NCBI GenBank assembly: GCA_018266575.1
Contig: JAFEAE010000017.1
Location: forward strand, 124,001 to 188,000
Reading direction: 5' to 3'
Length of the DNA stretch: 64,000 nt
Source: Bacteroidota bacterium
GTDB lineage: Bacteria; Bacteroidota; Bacteroidia; Chitinophagales; Chitinophagaceae
Part shown: positions 17,192-28,618 of the stretch, in pieces
Numbering within the stretch: position 1 is the stretch's first letter
Layout of the letters: every line of letters starts with the position of its first letter
Position numbers and translations under genes: made by a program
The notes under the pieces: generated by a model
The model's input: only the letters and a program-made list of their open reading frames with translations
Database searches by the model: none
Told to the model about the DNA's origin: nothing

Positions 17192-18613
17192 TTAAAGCAA
17201 CCTGCTTTTTTTATAACGTGCAATCAGGTCAACCACAGGCTGGTATTGAAGTATAGCAGGATTTAATTCGATCATTTTACGCAGCATTTTTGGCGCCGTG
17301 GACATTGCTTTCTCCAACTGAAGCAATCCTTCTTTTGGTTTGCCCAATGCGAGATATACTGCACTGAGATAAAAAGTAAATATGGGTTTATTACCGGTTA
17401 CATGGATTGCTGCCTTCACCTGTTCAAGCGCTTCGTCATAATAACCTGCATTATACAGACACCTGATCAGTGCTTTCCAGCTTGAAATATTTCTCGGCCT
17501 TATTCTCACTACATTAGAAAAATACTGAATAGCATCCTTATAATTTCCCATCTGCATCCTGCACTCGCCCATCGCCAAATTGTATTCGGGCTGATCGGGA
17601 TGAATATTTAATGCAGATTCCAGTTGTTTTACCGCCTGGTTCCACTGCCCCTCATTCAGATAAGTGCACGCAATTTTATAATACAATTTGCTGTCTTCTG
17701 TATTTAAATGCGATGCCTTACGATAATAAAATCTTGCCTGCGCATAATTATTTAATTTATCGTAGCAGTGGCCGATAGCTTCATAAATCACATCTTCCGG
17801 TCGCGATAATTCAATCACTTTTTCGAGTGCCTCGATCGCATCTTTAAATTTCCTTAACCGAATATATGCATCGCCCATATTGCGATAGGCATAATCAAAC
17901 TTTTCGTCAATAGCAATTGCATATTTGTATGCATCGATGGATTTCTCGTACAATTTCAAACCCTGGTAAGCAGCAGCAAGGTTGAACCATGCCAACTCGT
18001 TATAGGGATAATCATCAATGATCTTCTGGTGTAAACGGATGCATTCTTCATTTCTACCGGTGAAATCCGTCCAGAAACAAATTTTGTACAATGCTTCCTG
18101 GTTGTTCGGATCCTGCTCAAGGATCAATTTCAGGCAATCAAAAATTTTATCGAATTCCTCATAATCATCATATACATCTGCAAGTTCAAAAAGCAATTCG
18201 ATGCGCTCATCCCCATCAAAATGCTGAAGTGCATTTTCAAGCAGTGTGACTGCTTTCTCCTGCTGGTCAAGCGCTAAATATGCATCGGTTTTGAGGATAT
18301 ACAAATTAATATCGGCGCTATCCAATAATTCAGCTTGTTCCAGCACTTGCAAAGCATCATGGTATTTGCGTGTCGCAATCATCAGGTCCGCTTTTTTGAT
18401 GAGAAGAACAGACGAATATGGATATTGCTCAATAGCCAATTCTGCAGCTTCTACGGCCTGGTGCATGTCTTCTGTTTCATCAAAATAGTCGATAATTTTC
18501 TCGAAGGATTCTTCTTCTAAAAATGAATTACTGTGCCCGTTTCGCAGGTTTTGATACCTCTTCAATAATTCTTTTATTTCTTCCTGTTCCTGGTGGTATG
18601 GATTTTCTTTCAT
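17192..18613 (-). CDS. Tetratricopeptide repeat protein
   Basis: Soluble protein of 473 residues built almost wholly from about eleven TPR units; clear ones include WFNLAAAYQGLKLYEKSIDA, YAYRNMGDAYIRLRKFKDAI and YKIACTYLNEGQWNQAVKQL. The first 50 residues are acidic and charged (EEQEEIKELLKRYQ-like), with no signal peptide or membrane segment. TPR stacks are protein-interaction scaffolds and the sequence gives no partner. It stands alone, with about 260 bases of non-coding DNA separating it from the divergent plus-strand gene. Confidence 0.85.
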   Translation of the reverse strand: MKENPYHQEQEEIKELLKRYQNLRNGHSNSFLEEESFEKIIDYFDETEDMHQAVEAAELAIEQYPYSSVLLIKKADLMIATRKYHDALQVLEQAELLDSADINLYILKTDAYLALDQQEKAVTLLENALQHFDGDERIELLFELADVYDDYEEFDKIFDCLKLILEQDPNNQEALYKICFWTDFTGRNEECIRLHQKIIDDYPYNELAWFNLAAAYQGLKLYEKSIDAYKYAIAIDEKFDYAYRNMGDAYIRLRKFKDAIEALEKVIELSRPEDVIYEAIGHCYDKLNNYAQARFYYRKASHLNTEDSKLYYKIACTYLNEGQWNQAVKQLESALNIHPDQPEYNLAMGECRMQMGNYKDAIQYFSNVVRIRPRNISSWKALIRCLYNAGYYDEALEQVKAAIHVTGNKPIFTFYLSAVYLALGKPKEGLLQLEKAMSTAPKMLRKMIELNPAILQYQPVVDLIARYKKSRLL

Positions 18614-18832
18614 GTATATAAAGGTTATTGTAAGTTAGGCTATTAAATAACGATTCCAAACTTTTTTGCCGCGAATGGCAACCATTTTTAACGCAAAACA
18701 GTATTAATTAACAGGAATTGGGCAAATGTGAATAAATAAGTTGTCGCTGAGCTGTAACTATTTACAGACCTTCGCGTTAAAGAAAGGCTAAAGTTTGTGA
18801 CGGACGGTTAAAAAATACCCAATTTTTTTTAC

Positions 18833-18840
18833 TATATTTG
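18833..18840 (+). promoter_or_regulatory. Bacteroidota-type -7 element for the small exported protein gene
   Basis: TATATTTG matches TANNTTTG exactly, 33 bases before the preferred ATG at 18874. No TTTG is present at the usual -33 spacing; a run of eight T lies just upstream. Confidence 0.45.
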
Positions 18841-18873
18841 CGTATTGAAATGAGAACCACTACTTACATACAG

Positions 18874-19233
18874 ATGAAAAAATTGATTCGCTTGGGATTA
18901 TTTAGTTCTCTGCTAATCGTTGCCGTTGCCTTGGCTTTTGCCAGCAAAGGTGGTGGAAAGAAAAAAAATGCCCCTATCAAAAATAATTTTGTTCCTGTAA
19001 GAACAACAAATGGTTTTACATTAAAAAACTTTGTTCCTTTTTCGGGAAGCCATTTTGTAACCCAGGAAAAAACAGATAGAACTTTTTCTTTCAATACTGT
19101 TATTACTTATCAAAAAGGAAATACGGTTTTTATTATGCCTTATAAATATAAGGTCAATAATTCTACATTTAACATCACTCCTTCTAACTCAAATTTTCAA
19201 ATGTTGAATTTGAAAATTAAGATGCATAAATAA
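18874..19233 (+). CDS. Small secreted hypothetical protein
   Basis: Unrecognised protein of 119 residues starting MKKLIRLGLFSSLLIVAVAL, a clean signal peptide that ends near AFASKGG. An upstream in-frame ATG (18838) would bury this signal behind a hydrophilic extension and lie almost on the -7 element, so 18874 is preferred. The mature part is basic at first (KGGGKKKNAPIKNN) and then beta-rich, with alternating Phe/Val/Thr strands such as FSFNTVITYQKGNTVFIMPY. Size and composition suggest a small periplasmic or surface beta protein. It converges with the GLPGLI-like gene. Confidence 0.6.
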   Translation: MKKLIRLGLFSSLLIVAVALAFASKGGGKKKNAPIKNNFVPVRTTNGFTLKNFVPFSGSHFVTQEKTDRTFSFNTVITYQKGNTVFIMPYKYKVNNSTFNITPSNSNFQMLNLKIKMHK

Positions 19234-19244
19234 TTCAGGAAGAT

Positions 19245-19919
19245 TTAGCCTCTCGTATTTAGTTTTTTGCTTTCTTCATAGGTCATTTCCCGGTAACCTG
19301 TTTTAGGGATATCAAATTTTGATGCGGGAACAGGATTCAGGTTTATGCCCGCGATAGTATACCTGATCGAAAAACTTCCATTAGCTAATTCATATTCCAA
19401 TGGCAACCCATTAAGGTTTTTGAATTTTGCATTGAATCCCCTGCTTTCAGGGATCAATTCGGTTGTATAATAAACAGTAAATGTATATCCGTCTTTTGTT
19501 TTTGCAATAGCCTTGATACATTTATATCCGGCAATAGTTTTTGTTTCAGGGGTATTTTTAAATTCTATATCGTCATAAGGTTTATTGATCTCGTCCCAGT
19601 TATCGGGGGACACACGAATAAGTAATTTTTGTCCGCTCACTTCTTTTAATATTACTCCCCTGTTTGAATTAGCATCATAAATTGTTGTTGACTGATACAA
19701 AGAGTTTTTCATCTCCGAGCGGCTCATATTTCCCTTGATATAAATCGTGTTTGTAGCCATATCGCTATTAGAGGAAGTTTTTTCTGCCCCATTGTTTGAA
19801 ACAACATAATCGTAAACCAGTGTAAGTTCGGAAACTTTTTTCTGTGCATACAAATTACCGACTACAACAAAGTTGATTATAGCTAAAAGAAAAGAATGAA
19901 GCAATATTGTATTTTTCAT
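19245..19919 (-). CDS. Exported GLPGLI/DUF4412-like protein
   Basis: Exported protein of 224 residues with a signal peptide ending near NLYAQ. The mature chain is predicted beta-rich: YIKGNMSRSEMKNSLYQSTT resembles the early strands of DUF4412/GLPGLI proteins, and GYKCIKAIAKTKDGYTFTVY followed by NLNGLPLEYEL corresponds to the place where GLPGLI proteins carry their eponymous motif. Function in these Bacteroidota families is unknown; an outer-membrane or periplasmic role is inferred only from the signal peptide. It lies downstream of the yidC terminator and is transcribed separately. Confidence 0.6.
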   Translation of the reverse strand: MKNTILLHSFLLAIINFVVVGNLYAQKKVSELTLVYDYVVSNNGAEKTSSNSDMATNTIYIKGNMSRSEMKNSLYQSTTIYDANSNRGVILKEVSGQKLLIRVSPDNWDEINKPYDDIEFKNTPETKTIAGYKCIKAIAKTKDGYTFTVYYTTELIPESRGFNAKFKNLNGLPLEYELANGSFSIRYTIAGINLNPVPASKFDIPKTGYREMTYEESKKLNTRG

Positions 19920-19989
19920 ATTGTGTTATTACAACAAAGTTAGATTACTTATTCCTTTTGCGGTTTAAGAAGATTTGTAAAAAAAGAAA

Positions 19990-20018
19990 GGCTTGTCAAT
20001 TTATTAGCCTGACAAGCC
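19990..20018 (-). terminator. Rho-independent terminator after yidC
   Basis: Minus-strand GGCTTGTCA...TGACAAGCC is a perfect 9-bp stem with an 11-base loop, followed by TTTCTTTTTTT. It is 37 bases beyond the yidC stop codon. Confidence 0.9.
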
Positions 20019-20055
20019 CTTTTACAAAAGATATTTAACTATTTCTTCAGAAAAA

Positions 20056-21888
20056 TTACTTCTTTTTGTTCTGTAACTGTTGTGCCTTTTTTTGCGCTTC
20101 CTGCATCTGCTCGAAACGTTCCTGCCATTTTGGTTTTGCCTTGGGCTTGGTCCTGTTCTCCTGGAGTTTGGCAAGGATTTTTTCGTGATCGATAATATAA
20201 GTTTGAATCACCCATTGCAGAATGAGTGTAATAACGTTTGAAACTGTATAATACCAGGTTAATGCAGATGGTAAACTGTTAAAGAATAACAGTAACATTA
20301 CCGGCATAATGTATGGCATATACTTCATTGCCGGGTTGCTTTGATCTGGCGTCATACTCATTCCATATAAAGAAATCAGGAAACTTGTTACCACTGCAAG
20401 CAGTGCGAAAAGGCTCACATGGTTCCCGTAACCCGGAATGCTAAATCCAAAATTTAAAATGGAATCAAATACAGAGAGGTCTTTCGACCATAAAAAACTT
20501 TGTCCCCGCAAGGCAATGTTGGAATTGAAAAAACTGTATAATGCAAAGAATATCGGAATCTGTAGCAGCGCCGGGATACAGCCTCCGAGCGGATTTACGC
20601 CGGCTTCCCGGAATAATTTCATCTGCTCAACACCAACTTGCTGTTGATCTCCCCCTACTCTTTTTTTCATCTCTTCGATTTCCGGGCGAAGCGCTTTCAT
20701 TTTTGCACCACTCAAATAACTGCTGTATACTAACGGTGATGTTAGTAAACGGATAAATAAAGTGAGCAACAAAATCACTATTCCGTAACTACCGATAAGT
20801 GATTTGAAAAAATTAAACACCGGCATAATGATCCAGATATTTATCGGGCGGACGAAAGAATACAGATTTCTTCCAAGATCAATGATCTTATCCATTCCGG
20901 CAGCTTGTTTTTTCAGGATGGAATAATCATTCGGGCCATAATAAATCTGGAGCGATAAATCTGTACTTGCAGATGGTTGAATCTTAGTCTGAAGATTAAT
21001 ATCAGCACGTGCAAGGACATCTGAACTATCAGAAGGCTCCCGTTGCCATTTAACAGCACCTGAAGCAAAGTTATTTTTATTGATCAATGTGGTATTGAAG
21101 AACTGTTGTGAAACGGAAAGCCATTGAACAGGCTTGTCAAAACTTTTTTCCAGTTTTTGGGAAATATAATCGAAATTATTATCCTCTGAAAAACAGATGC
21201 TCAATGAACGCTGTTTTTCATATTGCTTATTGCTTTGTATACGGTCTAACACAGCATGCCATGTTAGATTGAAATTATTCTGTGTGAATAATTTTTCAGG
21301 GCTACCAACCTGTATATCCCAATCGATCAAATATGAATCAGGATGAATAGTAAAATGATGTGTTATCGATTCGCCAGAAGGAGCAGGTAACCGAAAATCT
21401 ACAGACTGGCTTCCATCAGCATTTTTTGTAACAACCCCTTCATCAAAATACAGATCTGATATTTGCGCAGATTGGTTGTTTGACGTATTGATCGAATATG
21501 AAAAATAATTGCTGGAAGCAGGATTAACTAATTTAACTGGTGTGCTGTCATAGCCGTTAAACTTCTTTAATACAACTTCTTTTGGTTGCCCGCCTTTGTT
21601 AGTAAACGTAATTTTCAGCAAATCGTTTTCAATAACTGAAACATGCTCCGTGTTTGTGACAGCTTTATTAAAACCAGTTGTATCAGCAGTGGCTAAAGCT
21701 TTTGCTTTTTGTGCTTCCTGGATCTTTAACAAAGAATCCTGGCGAAATTGTACCAATGCAACTGAATCTTCATACACTTTTTTCTGACGCTGTAATTCGT
21801 TGCTGTTTTTTGTAGAAATAAATAAATATAAAAACAATAAAATTCCAAGCAGCACAAACCCTATTATTGTATTACGATCCATTCCCAT
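20056..21888 (-). CDS. yidC: Membrane protein insertase YidC
   Basis: Inner-membrane insertase that works alone and with SecYEG to insert membrane proteins. The 610 residues match Gram-negative YidC. TM1 is TIIGFVLLGILLFLYLFI near the start, followed by a large periplasmic beta-sandwich (about residues 60-340). The conserved 60KD_IMP core then contains the hydrophilic-groove region RLLTSPLVYSSYLSGAKMKA, with the conserved Arg, and three further membrane segments. The tail is Lys/Gln rich (EAQKKAQQLQNKKK), suited to ribosome contact. It is monocistronic with a good terminator. Confidence 0.96.
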   Translation of the reverse strand: MGMDRNTIIGFVLLGILLFLYLFISTKNSNELQRQKKVYEDSVALVQFRQDSLLKIQEAQKAKALATADTTGFNKAVTNTEHVSVIENDLLKITFTNKGGQPKEVVLKKFNGYDSTPVKLVNPASSNYFSYSINTSNNQSAQISDLYFDEGVVTKNADGSQSVDFRLPAPSGESITHHFTIHPDSYLIDWDIQVGSPEKLFTQNNFNLTWHAVLDRIQSNKQYEKQRSLSICFSEDNNFDYISQKLEKSFDKPVQWLSVSQQFFNTTLINKNNFASGAVKWQREPSDSSDVLARADINLQTKIQPSASTDLSLQIYYGPNDYSILKKQAAGMDKIIDLGRNLYSFVRPINIWIIMPVFNFFKSLIGSYGIVILLLTLFIRLLTSPLVYSSYLSGAKMKALRPEIEEMKKRVGGDQQQVGVEQMKLFREAGVNPLGGCIPALLQIPIFFALYSFFNSNIALRGQSFLWSKDLSVFDSILNFGFSIPGYGNHVSLFALLAVVTSFLISLYGMSMTPDQSNPAMKYMPYIMPVMLLLFFNSLPSALTWYYTVSNVITLILQWVIQTYIIDHEKILAKLQENRTKPKAKPKWQERFEQMQEAQKKAQQLQNKKK

Positions 21889-21910
21889 TGAAGTATATTT
21901 TGAGAGGCTG

Positions 21911-21918
21911 CAAAGATA
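21911..21918 (-). promoter_or_regulatory. Bacteroidota-type -7 element for yidC
   Basis: The minus strand reads TATCTTTG, an exact TANNTTTG match, 23 bases before the yidC ATG. At the -33 position there is GTTTC, near but not equal to TTTG. Confidence 0.55.
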
Positions 21919-22072
21919 GGGGTTTGCGGGAAGTGGTGAAACAGTAAGTTGATGAATATAATGTATAGATGACGGTTGGCAGATGACAGATGTCAGGCCA
22001 TCAGATCAATCTTGTTAAATGAAAGGAAAATTACCCTTATAAGGGCTGTCAACTGCCAACTGTAATCTTGCT

Positions 22073-24093
<2,021 letters not shown>

Positions 24094-24936
24094 ATGAAAA
24101 AATATGGCTTGTTATTAATCAGCGTCCTTTTCTTTACATTTCTATTTGCACAACAGAAAATGAGTTGTTGTGCAGCATCTGCCACCGAATCGTTTTCCCA
24201 GCTTGCATCAGACAAAAATTTTATTTTGAGCCATCCTGTTCCTTTGCCATTTACTTTTCAAAGTGAAAATGGGGAAACCATCACATTTAAAACAACTGAT
24301 GGTTCTGAAGGATATGGCTGGGAGATCAAATCACCAACTCCCACAAACAATTATCTTTTTGTTGTTCACGAATGGTGGGGGTTAAATGATTATATCAAAC
24401 AGGAAAGTGAAAAATTATGGAAAGATATCGGGCATGTAAATGTCATTGCTATTGATTTGTATGATAAAAAAGTAGCCGCAACACGTGAAGATGCTGCAAA
24501 ATATATGCAGGCTGTTGCAAGCGACAGGGCGCAGGCAATAATAAAGGGCGCAATTGCCTATGCCGGGCCAAATGCGAAAATCTATACAATAGGCTGGTGT
24601 TTCGGAGGAGGTTGGAGTTTGCAAACATCATTGCTTGCAGGTAAACAAGCCGCAGGTTGTGTAATGTATTATGGAATGCCGGAAAAAGATTTGAATAAAT
24701 TAAAGGCGCTGCATGCAGATGTGTTGGGGATATTCGGAAATAAAGATCAATGGATCAATCCGAAAGTTGTAGATGATTTTGTAAACGATATGAGTAAAGC
24801 AGGAAAAAAATTAATTGTGAAACGCTACGATGCAGACCATGCATTTGCTAACCCAAGCAACCCTTCGTTTGATAAAGATGCTAAAGAAGATGCTTACAAA
24901 AACACGTTGGTATTTTTGAAAGAGAGAATAAAATAA
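24094..24936 (+). CDS. Dienelactone hydrolase family protein, exported
   Basis: Alpha/beta hydrolase of the dienelactone hydrolase family, 280 residues from the ATG at 24094, chosen because it begins a signal peptide (MKKYGLLLISVLFFTFLFAQ). The DLH nucleophile is the Cys in TIGWCFGGGWSLQ, the acid Asp is in GNKDQWINP and the His is in DADHAFANPS, so the C-D-H triad is complete. The mature N-terminus has a Cys pair (KMSCCAAS) that might bind metal or anchor the protein. The physiological substrate of such exported DLH proteins is unknown. It converges with the KdpE-like gene. Confidence 0.85.
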   Translation: MKKYGLLLISVLFFTFLFAQQKMSCCAASATESFSQLASDKNFILSHPVPLPFTFQSENGETITFKTTDGSEGYGWEIKSPTPTNNYLFVVHEWWGLNDYIKQESEKLWKDIGHVNVIAIDLYDKKVAATREDAAKYMQAVASDRAQAIIKGAIAYAGPNAKIYTIGWCFGGGWSLQTSLLAGKQAAGCVMYYGMPEKDLNKLKALHADVLGIFGNKDQWINPKVVDDFVNDMSKAGKKLIVKRYDADHAFANPSNPSFDKDAKEDAYKNTLVFLKERIK

Positions 24937-24954
24937 TTTTTCTGAACTATGATG

Positions 24955-24997
24955 AAATGATTTTTTGAAATCTATAATTGGCTTCGAAAAATCATTT
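24955..24997. terminator. Bidirectional hairpin between convergent genes
   Basis: Arms AAATGATTTTTTGAA and TTCGAAAAATCATTT pair over 15 positions with one G-U, separated by 13 bases. It lies between the stops of two convergent genes and the T-rich arm can act as the terminator tract in either direction. Confidence 0.55.
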
Positions 24998-25034
24998 TAT
25001 CTCGAATGCACAATTCACCATTGACCATTCATCT

Positions 25035-25721
25035 TTACACTGCTTCTTTTGCAATGAAGCGATATCCAATGCCGGATTCAGTAATAATATATTCCGGGTA
25101 GTTTGCATCTTTTTCTATTTTCTTTCTTAATTGCGCAACAAAAACGCGGAGATATTGCAACTGATCAACGTAAGATTCTCCCCACACTTCGCGTAAAATA
25201 TATTGGTGTGTCAATACTTTTCCTTCGTTCTTTCCAAACAAAGCCAGCAACGAATATTGGGTGGCAGTTAGTTTGAGTAGTTCATTATTTTTTTTGATCG
25301 TTCTTGATGCAAGATCGATTTTTAAATCTGCGCATTCCAAAACCGGGGTACTTTTTTCCAGGCTTGCATTTCTCAATGCAGAACGGATGCGTGCAAGCAA
25401 TTCGCCTGTACGAAATGGTTTTACCATATAATCATTTGCGCCGTTATCCAATGCCCGTATGATTGCATTTTCGCCATGCTGAACAGAAAGAACAACGATT
25501 GGTTTTGTAAACCATTCGCGCAATTTTATCAGTAATGACTGCCCGTCTGAATCAGGTAAACCGAGGTCGAGCATAATGAGGTCAGGGGAATATGCAGCTG
25601 CTGCAGTTAAACCGTCGTTCGCGTTTTCTGCATGAATGACCTTGTAGCCATTTGACCGGAGTGTAACTTCAAGCAGTTTCCTGATTTGTGATTCATCATC
25701 AATTAATAAAATTTGCTGCAT
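25035..25721 (-). CDS. KdpE-like OmpR-family response regulator
   Basis: DNA-binding response regulator of 228 residues starting MQQILLIDDESQIRKLLEV at the ATG read from 25721. An earlier in-frame start would add about 20 residues overlapping the kinase gene. The receiver domain has the acidic pair DDE, the phospho-acceptor Asp in LIMLDLGLPDSDG and the Lys in YMVKPFRTGELLARIR. The C-terminal winged helix contains HQYILREVWGESYVDQLQYL and VFVAQLRKKIEKD, the pattern of KdpE. Its start overlaps the 3' end of the kinase gene by 23 bases. No kdpFABC genes are in the window, so the target is unproven. Confidence 0.85.
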   Translation of the reverse strand: MQQILLIDDESQIRKLLEVTLRSNGYKVIHAENANDGLTAAAAYSPDLIMLDLGLPDSDGQSLLIKLREWFTKPIVVLSVQHGENAIIRALDNGANDYMVKPFRTGELLARIRSALRNASLEKSTPVLECADLKIDLASRTIKKNNELLKLTATQYSLLALFGKNEGKVLTHQYILREVWGESYVDQLQYLRVFVAQLRKKIEKDANYPEYIITESGIGYRFIAKEAV

Positions 25722-26802
25722 AGTTATAGTCAGTTTGAGAAAAATAAAATTTTTCAACTGGCAAAGCAATGGTAAACCGTGCACCTCCTTTTTCTGTATT
25801 GATCAATTTAATTGAGCCATTGTGCGCTTCTACAAACCCTTTCACGATTGATAAACCTAAGCCACTTCCTGCAGTCGCTGAATTTTCCGGATAGTAAAAT
25901 TTTTCAAACACTTTGCTGATCTCATGTTCAGGAAATCCGTTGCCGTTATCTTCAACAGTTATTAACAGAAGATCCCCATCACATTTTGCATCTATTGTTA
26001 TCACTGAATTCTTCGGCGTATGTCGTATACCGTTATGAACAAGATTATATAATACCTGTTCCATCAATCCATAATCCAACCTGAATAAAGGCAGGCTTTC
26101 TTCAACATTATTCCTCACAATATGATCTCTTAACTGGTCCCGGATCCGTAACAATACATCACCTGCCAATTCATTCAGGTTGCACCAATCTTTTTTTAGC
26201 TGAAGAAAACCGGATTCAAGCCGCGACATATTCAGCAGGTTTTCTACTTGTTGATTTAATCGTAAGGAAGCAATCGAAATTTCGGAAATAAGGCTTTGCC
26301 GGTCTTCATCCGACAATTCATGTGATTTTGCAAGCAGATTATCCGTAGCACCGATTATAGCAGCAAGAGGTGTACGAAATTCGTGTGAAAGTGAATTTAG
26401 TAAAGTATCATACAATTTCAAAATTTGAATTTTCTCTTCTTTTCGCCTTGCGGCTTTTTCAATCCGCCGGATCTTGAAAGTAAGCACTGCATTGAGCATG
26501 GCAATAATAAAATACATAGACAACATGATCCTGTCTTCAACAGTCCCCACCTGCAAATTGAAACGTGGGTGAAGAAAGAAAAAATCCCATAGCAAGGCGC
26601 TGAGTACTGCAGATAATAATACAGGAAAAATGTCAAAAAACATGGCAATCACAGAAAGTGCGACAAGCAACATAAATGCTACAACTTCCGGTGTAATGTA
26701 AGCTGAAAACAAAAAGCAGATGACGGCTACCGCTGTGATGGCTGAAACAGCAAACAGGTATTGTTTCTTTATTGAAATTTTATTTAAAAATATCAATGCC
26801 AT
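25699..26802 (-). CDS. KdpD-like sensor histidine kinase lacking the cytosolic KdpD/Usp input domains
   Basis: Membrane histidine kinase of 367 residues. It starts directly with four closely packed membrane segments (DUF4118-like) including YLFAVSAITAVAVICFLFSA, and then has a HisKA domain with LLNSLSHEFRTPLAAIIGAT, an N-box (LYNLVHNGIRHTP) and HATPase motifs DNGNGF and GSGLGLSIVKG. Full KdpD is about 900 residues and carries an N-terminal nucleotide-binding KdpD domain and a Usp domain; both are absent here, and the upstream DNA is a terminator rather than coding sequence. It is coupled to the KdpE-like gene. Confidence 0.85.
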   Translation of the reverse strand: MALIFLNKISIKKQYLFAVSAITAVAVICFLFSAYITPEVVAFMLLVALSVIAMFFDIFPVLLSAVLSALLWDFFFLHPRFNLQVGTVEDRIMLSMYFIIAMLNAVLTFKIRRIEKAARRKEEKIQILKLYDTLLNSLSHEFRTPLAAIIGATDNLLAKSHELSDEDRQSLISEISIASLRLNQQVENLLNMSRLESGFLQLKKDWCNLNELAGDVLLRIRDQLRDHIVRNNVEESLPLFRLDYGLMEQVLYNLVHNGIRHTPKNSVITIDAKCDGDLLLITVEDNGNGFPEHEISKVFEKFYYPENSATAGSGLGLSIVKGFVEAHNGSIKLINTEKGGARFTIALPVEKFYFSQTDYNYAANFIN

Positions 26803-26861
26803 GTTTTTAAAGGTGTATAGAAGCAGTACTAAATCTCCGTCAAATCCTTTTTATTGATATA

Positions 26862-26889
26862 AAAAGAGAAGCAGGAATGCTTCTCTTTT
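26862..26889 (-). terminator. Rho-independent terminator after amt
   Basis: Minus-strand AAAAGAGAAGC-(6)-GCTTCTCTTTT is an 11-bp perfect stem whose second arm is the U-rich tract, continuing into TATATC. It lies 61 bases past the amt stop and before the KdpD-like gene, so the two are separate transcripts unless read-through occurs. Confidence 0.85.
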
Positions 26890-26950
26890 ATTAACCAAAA
26901 ACAAAAACAAGTATTATTAATTCAATCCATAGCGGAATGATAACTAAATT

Positions 26951-28336
26951 TTACTCTTCAACAATTTCTTGTTCTTTTAATCCATCAATCGTTGCAACAA
27001 GCAAAGTACCCTGCACATATTTTTCATTGTGCTGGCTTGCATCCAAACCTTCTTCCTCTTCTTTATGGCTAACCCGCAGCGGCACTATGAAATTGATGAA
27101 TTTGAAAATGGCAAATGACACAATGAAACTATACCCTACTGCACAAGCCATTGCTTTCACTTGAGTAAAGAAGAATGAAAAATTGCCGTAAGCCCAGCCG
27201 TCATTACCGCCTGCATTCACCGCTTTAGTTGCGAAGATCCCTGTCATCAACATTCCCACCATACCGCCAATTCCGTGGCAAGGGAAAACATCAAGAGTAT
27301 CATCCAATGCCGTTTTGGATTTGATATGTACAGCAAGATTTGAAATCACCGCTGCTGCAACTCCAATGAAAATACTTTGTGGTATTGCAACAAAACCTGC
27401 TGCCGGTGTAATTGCCACAAGCCCTACCACTGCGCCAACACAAAAGCCAATTACAGAAGGTTTTTTTCCTCTTAATACATCAAAAAACATCCACGACAAA
27501 CCAGCAGCAGCTGCTGCCGTATTTGTTGTTGAAAACGCTGACACGGAGAGAACATTCGCTCCTAATGCAGAACCCGCATTAAAACCAAACCATCCAAACC
27601 AAAGAAGACCCGTACCAATAAGAATGTATGGGATATTTGCAGGTGTATTTTCTTTTTGCTCAATATGAATCTTACGGCGTTTTAATACCAAAGCCCCTGC
27701 CAATGCTGCACAACCTGCAGAAATATGAACAACCGTGCCACCGGCAAAATCCAGAGCTCCCATTTTGAATAAAAATCCATCCGGGTGCCAGCTCCAGTGT
27801 GCCAGTGGTGCATATACTAATAAACTAAAGAGCACTGTAAACAGCACATAAGCCGTAAAGCGCATACGTTCTGCAATCGCACCTACAACAAGACCCGGTG
27901 TAATGATGGCGAACATCAACTGGAACATAGAGAACAAACCTTTTGGGATTGTTGGAGCGAGGCTCCAGGGTTTGCCTGATATAACATCTTTATAAAACAA
28001 ATGCGTAAATGGGTTACCTATAAAACCTCCAACTGAATCCCCAAAGCAGAGGCTGTAACCTACAACAATCCACAAAACGCCAACCACACCGGCAGCCACC
28101 ACACTTTTCATCATGGTAGAAAGAACATTTTTCCGGTTCACCATCCCACCATAAAAAAATGCTAGTCCCGGTGTCATTAAAAATACAAGCGCAGTCGCTA
28201 CAATGATCCACGCTGTATCCGCTCCGTTATATTTTCCGTCATCGAAATTTGGCAATGAAGGAATAAAAACTGATGCAATAGCAATTGCCGCCAAAATAAT
28301 AAAGGGAGCTGATGATTTGATAGATGCCTTACTCAT
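26951..28336 (-). CDS. amt: Ammonium transporter
   Basis: Amt/MEP/Rh channel for ammonium, 461 residues, with about eleven to twelve membrane segments. Conserved parts are LVFLMTPGLAFFYGGMVNRK (about residues 52-71), the pore segments with PLAHWSWHPDGFLFKMGALD including a pore His, DFAGGTVVHISAGCAALAGA, and LLWFGWFGFNAGSAL. The first segment may be a cleaved or uncleaved membrane anchor. A glnB/glnK regulator gene usually accompanies amt but none is in the window. About 280 bases of exceptionally AT-rich DNA lie upstream. Confidence 0.95.
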   Translation of the reverse strand: MSKASIKSSAPFIILAAIAIASVFIPSLPNFDDGKYNGADTAWIIVATALVFLMTPGLAFFYGGMVNRKNVLSTMMKSVVAAGVVGVLWIVVGYSLCFGDSVGGFIGNPFTHLFYKDVISGKPWSLAPTIPKGLFSMFQLMFAIITPGLVVGAIAERMRFTAYVLFTVLFSLLVYAPLAHWSWHPDGFLFKMGALDFAGGTVVHISAGCAALAGALVLKRRKIHIEQKENTPANIPYILIGTGLLWFGWFGFNAGSALGANVLSVSAFSTTNTAAAAAGLSWMFFDVLRGKKPSVIGFCVGAVVGLVAITPAAGFVAIPQSIFIGVAAAVISNLAVHIKSKTALDDTLDVFPCHGIGGMVGMLMTGIFATKAVNAGGNDGWAYGNFSFFFTQVKAMACAVGYSFIVSFAIFKFINFIVPLRVSHKEEEEGLDASQHNEKYVQGTLLVATIDGLKEQEIVEE

Positions 28337-28618
28337 TAACGCAGATTTTGTTTTTGAATTAATAAAATAAATAATGTGATTATTATTTATTAAAATCTGT
28401 ATAAAAATATAAAATTTAAAACAATTAAAACATAATATTTTTTTTAATATGAAAATTATAAAGTGTATTTACTTGGTAAAAAGCATTTTAACATGAAATC
28501 AACAAAATAATTTTTATTATTTTTTTATGTATCAGGTAAATATTTTTCCGAAATGGAAATCAGTAAAAACCCAAAGCGGAGATTTTAGGTTTAATGCTGA
28601 AAGGAATAAATGAAATGA
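28337..28618. other. Very AT-rich region upstream of amt
   Basis: No gene is visible. The region is dominated by A/T runs and TTATT/AATAA palindromic stretches. I found neither a TANNTTTG site at a useful position nor a sigma-54 (TGGCAC-N5-TTGC) site. It is bordered by the GH97 stop and the amt start. Confidence 0.5.

Noticed and set aside
26951..28618. Sigma-54 or NtrC control of amt
   Set aside because: No TGGCAC-N5-TTGC site was found in the upstream AT-rich region.
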